Below the pieces are notes generated by a model. It was not told the DNA's origin, ran no database searches, and worked only from the letters and a program-made list of their open reading frames with translations. Below, piece after piece: positions 58,304 through 64,000 of a stretch of 64,000 bases of DNA. How positions within the stretch are numbered: position 1 is the first letter of the stretch; each line of letters opens with the position of its first letter. Both the position numbers and the translations under genes were made by a program. The stretch is taken from positions 347,213,484-347,277,483 of the forward strand of contig NC_061508.1 of the NCBI RefSeq assembly GCF_022539505.1. Reading direction: 5' to 3'. Source of the stretch: Lolium rigidum. Its lineage: Eukaryota > Streptophyta > Magnoliopsida > Poales > Poaceae.

Positions 58304-59361
58304 TTACTTGTTCTTGTCGGCGATGACATTCTCCACATACCACTTGTACGTCTCGACAAGCCCTTCCTTGAGGGGAACCTTGGGCATCCACCCCATCGCC
58401 TGTATCTTGGAGCTATCCATGAGCTTCCTTGGCGTGCCGTCGGGCTTGGTTGAATCCCAAATGAGCTTCCCCTGGAAGCCGACCACCTCCTTGACCAGCT
58501 CAGCAAGCTCCTTAATGGTGACCTCGCTTCCACTACCCACATTGACATGCTCCAGCCCAGAGTACTGATCCATCAGGAAGATGACGGCATCAGCGAGGTC
58601 ATCGACGTGCAAGAACTCACGCAGAGGCGAGCCAGAGCCCCAGACGACGACCTCGGCGGCATTGGTGGCCTTGGCCTCGTGGAACCTGCGGATCAACGCC
58701 GGCAAGACGTGGGAGTTCTCCGGGTGGAAGTTGTCCTGCGGGCCGTAGAGGTTGGTGGGCATGGCGGAGACGGCGTCGAGGCCGTGCTGGATGCGGTAGG
58801 CCTGGCACATCTTGATGCCGGCGATCTTGGCGACGGCGTACCACTCGTTGGTGGGCTCGAGCGGGCCGGAGAGGAGGGAGTCCTCGGGGATGGGCTGCGG
58901 CGCGAACTTGGGGTAGATGCAGGAGGAGCCGAGGAAGAGCAGCTTGCGGACGGAGCCGCAGCGGAGCGCGGCGTCGACGACGTTGGTCTGGATCTGGAGG
59001 TTGGCGGCGATGAAGTCGGCGGGGAAGGTGGAGTTGGCGTGGATGCCGCCGACCTTGGCGGCGGCGAGCACCACGTAGCGGGGCAGCTCGGCGGCGAAGA
59101 AGGCCTCGACGGCCGCCTGGCGGGTGAGGTCGAGCTCGGCGTGGGTGCGGACGACCACGTCGGTGAAGCCCAGCGCGAGCAGGCGGCGGTGGATGGCCGA
59201 GCCCACCAGGCCCCGGTGGCCCGCGAGGAAGACCTTGCCGCCCTTGTCGGCGAGGAAGGCGGGGTGCGGATCTGCGGAGAGGAGGGTTAAACGGAGGGGG
59301 AGGGGGAGCTGCGGTGGGTCCGAGGAATTCGGTGCTTACCGGCGGGAGTGACGGTGCCCAT
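58304..59361 (-). CDS. GER: GDP-L-fucose synthase (GDP-4-keto-6-deoxymannose 3,5-epimerase/4-reductase)
   Basis: The enzyme converts GDP-4-keto-6-deoxy-D-mannose with NADPH into GDP-L-fucose in the cytosol. This is the last de novo step supplying fucose for xyloglucan, pectin, arabinogalactan proteins and N-glycans. The gene has two exons: 59340-59361 (MGTVTPA) and 58304-59271, joined by a 68-base GT-AG intron (donor GTAAGC, acceptor CCGCAG) at 59272-59339. The product has 329 residues, the usual length for plant GER. The Rossmann motif GHRGLVG is at residues 25-31, GSSCIYPK at 122-129 (with the catalytic Ser) and the catalytic YAVAK at 152-156 (Tyr152, Lys156). The NPGSG-type region is [15 protein letters not shown] and the C terminus ends NVIADKNK. 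All SDR catalytic residues are present. The start was chosen because only the 22-base first exon gives an N terminus with a complete GxxGxxG motif and matched splice phase. Very GC-rich, as is usual for grass genes. No frameshift or stop was seen; it is probably functional. Confidence 0.97.
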
Positions 59362-59506
59362 GTCGCCGGAGTTGGGAGGTGCGGCCGCCGGAGGTAGGGG
59401 ATGGGGTTTGAGGAGGAGGATTTGGGGGCGTTTATTAGGGAGAAGACGAGGTAGAGAGTGGGTTTGCTTAAACTTGGTTTCTCCTCGTGAAACTTTACTG
59501 AAAGTA

Positions 59507-59512
59507 CACGTG
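59507..59512. promoter_or_regulatory. G-box (CACGTG) upstream of the GDP-fucose synthase gene
   Basis: CACGTG lies about 145 bases upstream of the start codon, near the end of the GC-rich promoter. G-boxes bind bZIP and bHLH factors. A six-base match can arise by chance. Confidence 0.3.
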
Positions 59513-59646
59513 AGGCATCGCGCGCGAGATCCAAAGAGTGGGCGTCCACGACGGAGGCGTTGACATTTTAGTTCTTCGATGCAATGCCACAATGGCTCAC
59601 CAAAAGTAATTTGAAGATGTAAAGAAAATGTTATCTGAAGATGTTC

Positions 59647-60380
59647 GATCGGTTCGACAAAATTTCAACGAAATTGTCAAGTTCTCGATAGATTCTCTCA
59701 AATCTCTTCTCGAAAATATAACTCGAATTTAGTGAAAGTAGAACTGAGTTTAATGGTACAAGTGACACTTCCCATTGAATTCAGGTTCGGAAAATCCAAA
59801 TGGAGGCCGGGTTCTTGGCTGCCCTTTGTTTTCAAAAGTTAAAAAAGAAATTAAAAGATTTTAAGAAGATCTGAAAATAATCCTAGACCTAGTCTCTAAT
59901 GTTCGCTACAAGCATACAGAATCTTAATATGGAATGTTTTGTATTCTACACCATAGTAATAATGACAAAAGTGCGGATATAAGTACAGTGAAGAGGGAGC
60001 ATTATCAAAACTCTAAAATTTGTTATGGTTTATCATTTTTATGTAATACTAGCATACAATATATAAAATAATCGCATACATCATTGACTACATCTAGACT
60101 TTTTTTCGCGGATGCATTTGAAACTTGCAAATATTTGTGTTTCTAAAAAGCGGTGATATATGAATGTGTGCAATCGGTTTGACAAAAAATCAACAAAATT
60201 GTCAAGTCATGATAGATTCCCTCAAGTCTCATCTCGGAAATGTAACTAGAATTTAGTGAAGTTAACTAACTGAAAGTGTACAAGTGTGACACTTCCTATT
60301 GAACTAAACTTCGGAAAGTCCAAATGGATGCCGAGTTCTAGGTTACCCTTTATTTTCAAAAGTTGAAAAGATTTTAGGCT
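59647..60380. repeat. Old tandem duplication upstream of the GDP-fucose synthase gene
   Basis: Block 1 (about 59647-59860) and block 2 (about 60171-60380) share ATCGGTT(C/T)GACAAAA, ATTGTCAAGT, GATAGATTC(T/C)CTCAA, AATTTAGTGAA, GTGACACTTCC and TCCAAATGGA in the same order, with many changes between them. The offset is about 520 bases. Between the blocks is AT-rich DNA without genes. Confidence 0.8.
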
Positions 60381-61000
60381 CTCAAATTCATTCTCATGAC
60401 TTCCTTCTTACTTTCTATATAGCCCCTAAAGTCACCGAAACACGATTGAATTATGATTGTTTGAGAGATTCTTATCATACACAAGGAATAGCCACTGTCG
60501 AAGATCTTGGATTCTGATTCATGGAGAATTGGAGATGTGTTCAACATTTCTCATCCTTAAGTTGTAGTGTGTGTGTTGTTTTTCGCCGGTTTTCCTTAAT
60601 TAACAGTGCCTTATACTGTTTTTGGGTCTAATTTTCCATATTAATTGAACCATTTTTTCTCTTCCCATAATGCAATGCAGGAGCTCCCTACCCATCAACT
60701 ACTTTTGTGCAGTTGCGGATCATTGGCCAGATTGAAGACCGGGCCTATTAAATTATTGGGGAGCAAACTATCGATCCTGGGCCAGTCAATGGTCTAAAAT
60801 GAAACTTCATAGATCAACTAAAAGCCCACTCCATGGTGACCCTCTGCTTATGATAAAAAAAAACTTAGACGCTCTGCCCTATGACTGTGTATTTGCTCAT
60901 ATGCACGGTCTGGAGATATGCAATTTGTTCTGAAATCTTGTATGTGACCCCTCAATTATATATTTTGTCATATTCATATGGACAACGCACAACATACTTA
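60381..61000. other. Intergenic, nothing recognised
   Basis: AT-rich sequence with no open frame, RNA gene or transposon end that I can identify. An adenine run lies at about 60857. Confidence 0.3.
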
Positions 61001-61002
61001 CG

Positions 61003-62522
61003 TTTCTTTTTATCACCGAGAAAATACAGACAATGGACGTTACCAATCACATGTTTAATTTGACGCAGTTGGAGGTATCTCGCTAAGTTATCTTGTCTGG
61101 TTGAGTTATATCCCACAATTTCATCACCGCACAAAACGTTGTGTTTTCTCTATTGATGTTTTGATAGTCTTATATTGCGTAATAGTAATCTTTAACATCC
61201 ATAGTTTTTCCATAATTTATCTCGGCCATTACCTTGGGAAGTTTTTAACTCAAACCAAACAAATTAAACTAACACTGAAGTACATTTATAAATTATTTTA
61301 ACAAAAGGAAATGCTCAATTGTCTAAGAAATAGAAAAACCGACAAAATAATGCGCCCCTCCATATCCTTTTTTATTTTATTTTAGATCACATATCCTTCT
61401 TTCTGGAAAAGAAAAATGACTGTCGATCTTAGGCACTTCATCTGGAATATATAAAATCGATCGAATGCTTATTCATGACCTCAGACAAGAGGATCAAACG
61501 AAAATAACATGCATGCACCACATCTTATATTTATTCAGAGTTTACAAAGTTTTACTTTGACCAAACAGTCTCAGGGTTTAATGTGGACCAGGATTCATAT
61601 GGATTGTTTCTTTTTCCGGTGCACTAAACAGTCTTAAGGTTTAATTTAGACCGGGATTCAATAGTTCGAAAGGGATTTGGAGTTTAGGGTTCATTCCGCC
61701 GAACCTCTACGAGTTCAAGGTTTAGAATATACTTTTTCCTTTCTTTTATCACAGAGAAAATACAGACAATGGATGTTACCAATCACATGTTTAATTTGAC
61801 GCAGTTGTTGGGGGCTAATTCATTGATCTCGCTAAGTTATCTTGTCGGGTTGAGTTATATCCCACAATTCCATCACCCCACAAAACGTTGTGTTTTCTCT
61901 ATTGATGTTTTGATTGTCTTATATTGCATAATACTCCCATGATTTATCTCGGTCATTACTTGGGAAGTTTTTAACTCAAGCCAAACAAATTAAACTAACA
62001 CTAAGTATATTTGAAATTATTTTAACAAAAGGAAATGCTCAATTGTCTAAGAAATAGAAAAAAAAGATGAAATAATGCGCTCCTCCATGTCTTTTTTTTT
62101 TCATTTTAGATCACATATCCTTCTTTCTGGAAAAGAAAATGACTGGGCACTTCATCTCTAATGTACAAGAAGCCACGCACGCGCATACTCCCTCCGTTCT
62201 GAAATAGTCTACATTCTAGCCCCAAAATTTGTTCTGAAATACTCTACATTATAGCTTTTAGTCAACAACAACACTGAAAACGAGGTGGTTTCACTCTTTA
62301 TATTGGATGTTGTTATTTTCAATGTAGCTTGGATTGGTTGTTCAAATATCTAAGTAGTACTAATAAATGCACTACTAATTTGCCTCATTTTTTCTAGAAT
62401 GTAGACTAAATCAGAACGGAGGGAGTACATATATAAACTGGATCGAACGCTTATTCATGACCTCAGACAAGAGGATCAAACGAAATAACATGCATGCACC
62501 GCATCTTACATTTACTGATCCC
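61003..62522. repeat. Large tandem duplication, one copy carrying a MITE
   Basis: Copy A (61003-61541) and copy B (61737-62522) share GAGAAAATACAGACAATGGA, ACCAATCACATGTTTAATTTG, CACAAAACGTTGTGTTTTCT and, at their ends, CAGACAAGAGGATCAAACGA and CATGCATGCACC in order. Copy B has a 238-bp Stowaway insertion near its right end and a 20-base extra stretch near 61810. Copy B ends at the 3' end of the secreted-protein gene, so copy A may be the 3' flank of a former second gene copy. Confidence 0.85.
62188..62425. mobile_element. Stowaway (Tc1/mariner) MITE
   Basis: A 238-bp element begins CTCCCTCCGTTCTGA and ends, inverted, TCAGAACGGAGGGAG. It is flanked by TA on both sides (62186-62187 and 62426-62427). 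It is absent from the parallel copy A, so the empty site is visible nearby. No coding capacity. Confidence 0.92.
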
Positions 62523-62526
62523 CTTC

Positions 62527-62928
62527 TCAACGGGTGAATGGATACCACTGATTTTTGGAGCCAGGAGCGGGGCGGTAGTAGGGCTCGTCGAACCACCAGA
62601 TCTTCCTCCACAGGATCCCCACCACCGACGACGCCGCCGATCCAGCAGGAGCCTGTGCCGAACTCGACGACGCAGCAGGCGCCGGCGCCTCCTCCCCCAC
62701 GAAACCCAGCTCCCATTCCATCAGTAGCTCCGACAATGGTGTCTCAGCCTCAGCCGGAGCGGCCCCCGGGGTTCCATCTTGAAAACCAGGAACGCCTGGT
62801 GCTGGCGCTTCTGCGTCGTGAAGGACGACACGAGCTGCGTGCGCGGTTTGCCGGGACGACGAGGTCGTGGTGGCGATGAGGAAGGAGAGCAGGAGGAGCA
62901 GCGTGGCGGTGCTAGTGGACGGCGCCAT
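62527..62928 (-). CDS. Small secreted protein of unknown function, Ala/Pro-rich with conserved-looking Trp/Tyr tail
   Basis: The gene has one exon and encodes 133 residues. The start at 62928 gives a classical signal peptide (residues 1 to about 31: Leu-rich core LLLLLSFLIA, likely cut after AHA at 29-31). An in-frame ATG at 63009 was not chosen because it lies only about 30 bases from a TATA box (63037-63044), where transcription should begin, and it would hide the signal peptide. After the signal are a mildly acidic stretch with PAPGVPGF, an LLMEWELGFVGEE segment (69-81), a Pro/Ala/Ser linker (82-103) and an aromatic C-terminal module (104-133) with ILWRKIWWFDEPYYRPAPG. There is no Cys pair, transmembrane helix or GPI signal. 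The layout (signal, variable linker, conserved-looking short tail) resembles secreted peptide precursors, but no known family is recognised. The 3' flank is duplicated at 61003-61541. Expression is likely given the TATA box, but this is inferred. Confidence 0.6.
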   Translation of the reverse strand: MAPSTSTATLLLLLSFLIATTTSSSRQTAHAARVVLHDAEAPAPGVPGFQDGTPGAAPAEAETPLSELLMEWELGFVGEEAPAPAASSSSAQAPAGSAASSVVGILWRKIWWFDEPYYRPAPGSKNQWYPFTR

Positions 62929-63036
62929 TGGATCGGTTGATGCTTGGGAGTCGATCGGGGGCAGTTTGATGGAAGTTTGATCGATGAGAACGATCGAGCT
63001 GCAGCGCACTGTGAATCACGCGGTGAAGGTTGTTGC

Positions 63037-63044
63037 TTTATAGT
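63037..63044 (-). promoter_or_regulatory. TATA box of the secreted-protein gene
   Basis: CTATAAAG on the - strand lies about 109 bases upstream of the chosen start codon. This gives a leader of roughly 80 bases, normal for a plant gene. Confidence 0.6.
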
Positions 63045-63590
63045 CCGAGTTTTATGGAGATGCAATTGTTAAGTAGCGTACGTGTTGCCGAGTTAAATTC
63101 GTAGTGGAACGGTTTAATCAAGAAAATGTTTACTGTGTCACCCGTTGATGGTAACCCCAGATTTAGTCAAGAGTACTCCACATAGTGGTGAAACGTACAG
63201 AGCCACCAATTCATGTGGTGGGGCTTTAATTTGGCAGCCACTAGCTAGTTCATGGTGCTATGGTGGGGCTTTAATTTGGGCACGATGCAATCGTACGTTT
63301 CAACTTTCAGCGGGCGCGTTTGGTTACCTCGATCGGATTTCTGCACCACTGGCAATGAGACGGGAGCCCCATCTCATTTCGGGTGGGTCACACTGCAGGT
63401 TTGGGCTGTTGTTTGGCAGCCTGGGCTGAAGCTTTTGGTCCAGCAGAAACGTGAGGCTCAATTTGTTAGTGTCATACGAGCCCAGTTTTAGCCTCATCGC
63501 TTATCTACATGGTAACCTTACCTCTCACCTCCTCACCTATCACAAAGCTTCACGTCGCCGTTCACAAGCTTCGGCACATCGGCGATCACG
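63045..63590. other. Intergenic, no gene recognised
   Basis: It includes the presumed upstream promoter of the 62527 gene. A GTGGGGCTTTAATTTGG phrase is doubled (63219 and 63263). The open frames here have no recognisable motif. Confidence 0.35.
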
Positions 63591-63601
63591 AAGGCAGACA
63601 C

Positions 63602-63790
63602 CACCATGGCACCGTCGGGTCACGCCGGTCAAAACCATCACCACGTCACCTACCACTAAGACGAAGAGCACCATGACACCGTCGGTCACGCCACTCGCAA
63701 GCATGGACATGTTGCCGACCACGCAGATGAAGACCACCATGGCACCGTCGTTCACGCCGGTCACAAGCATCGCTGATATGTTGCACACAT
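63602..63790. repeat. 66-67-bp tandem repeat, three units
   Basis: CACCATG(G/A)CACCGTCG starts units at 63602, 63669 and 63735. The units are diverged, with in-frame Thr/Pro-rich translation (MTPSVTPLASMDM and similar), and end at the LTR fragment. It may be a coding relic or only a GC-rich minisatellite. Confidence 0.6.
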
Positions 63791-64000
63791 ATCTATAATT
63801 TTTGATGCTCCATGCTTGTTTTACACCAATTTCTATATGTTTTGTTTACCACTTCGTGATACTTTTATGCATTTTCTGAAACTAACCTATTGACAAGATG
63901 CCAGAGTGTCAGTTCCTGTTTTCTGCTGTTTTTGTATTTCAGAAAAGTTGTACAGGAAATATTCTCGAAATTGGACGAAACAAAAGCCAAACCTCATTTT
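63789..64000 (+). mobile_element. Truncated LTR of the 8370-type family, running off the window
   Basis: ATCTATAATTTTTGATGCTCC and the following sequence align with the start of the LTR at 8370 but lack its first 16 bases and are more diverged. Shared phrases are AACTAACCTATT and CCTGTTTTCTGCTGTTTTTG. It ends at the window edge. Confidence 0.75.

Noticed and set aside
58547..59549. Long open frames (247 and 310 codons) opposite to or overlapping the GDP-fucose synthase gene
   Set aside because: They are Gly/Arg/Pro-rich by-products of the high third-position GC of the real gene, with no recognisable domain.
62538..62879. 113-codon + strand frame opposite to the secreted-protein gene
   Set aside because: The - strand frame has a signal peptide and a well-placed TATA box. 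The + strand frame is Pro/Arg-rich without either.

Overview
This is nuclear DNA from a grass, most likely of the Pooideae (Triticeae, Lolium or oat group). The evidence is nested long-LTR retrotransposons of the type common there, CACTA transposons, a Stowaway MITE, a small-LTR (SMART) element and two compact, GC-rich, monocot-style genes. The species cannot be named from the sequence. Two runs of exactly 100 N (12199-12298 and 40218-40317) look like placeholder assembly gaps, and both fall inside repeats.

Layout. 1-4970: a very long LTR whose 5' end is cut by the window. 5059-8369: a dead Ty3/Gypsy gag-pol, truncated by an LTR insertion at 8370. 8370-23469: copies of one LTR family (LTRs of 1.5-1.75 kb, tRNA-Asp-type primer site). 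One partial copy is on the + strand and a multi-LTR copy is on the - strand. The - copy is itself broken by a CACTA-like fragment, a second long LTR (12299-15578) and a Gypsy element with a 385-bp LTR and a broken gag. 23470-27614: the start of a CACTA-like element leading into a roughly 135-bp tandem array. 27615-40217: an unclassified LTR retrotransposon on the - strand, with an 8.0-kb CACTA (32041-40039; both TIRs and the 3-bp target duplication visible) nested in it. 40219-53947: a non-autonomous retrotransposon with 5.7-kb LTRs and only about 2.3 kb of internal DNA. It carries a broken gag, an extra upstream ORF and no pol.

53948-64000 is gene-like territory. It holds a tandem six-LTR SMART insertion (54329-55553), a decayed RNase H-like pseudogene, and two genes on the - strand. 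One is a two-exon GDP-L-fucose synthase (58304-59361), which makes GDP-L-fucose for cell-wall polysaccharides and glycoproteins. The other is a single-exon gene for a 133-residue secreted protein of unknown function (62527-62928). Three old tandem segmental duplications lie around these genes. The window ends in another truncated LTR.

Only the two genes at 58-63 kb look like intact host genes. Almost everything else is transposon-derived, mostly with frameshifts or stops. The most unusual structures are the six-LTR SMART array with a direct LTR-LTR junction, the CACTA ORF encoding an RNase H1-type hybrid-binding domain with a membrane tail, and the gag-only element whose LTRs look young while its reading frames are broken.
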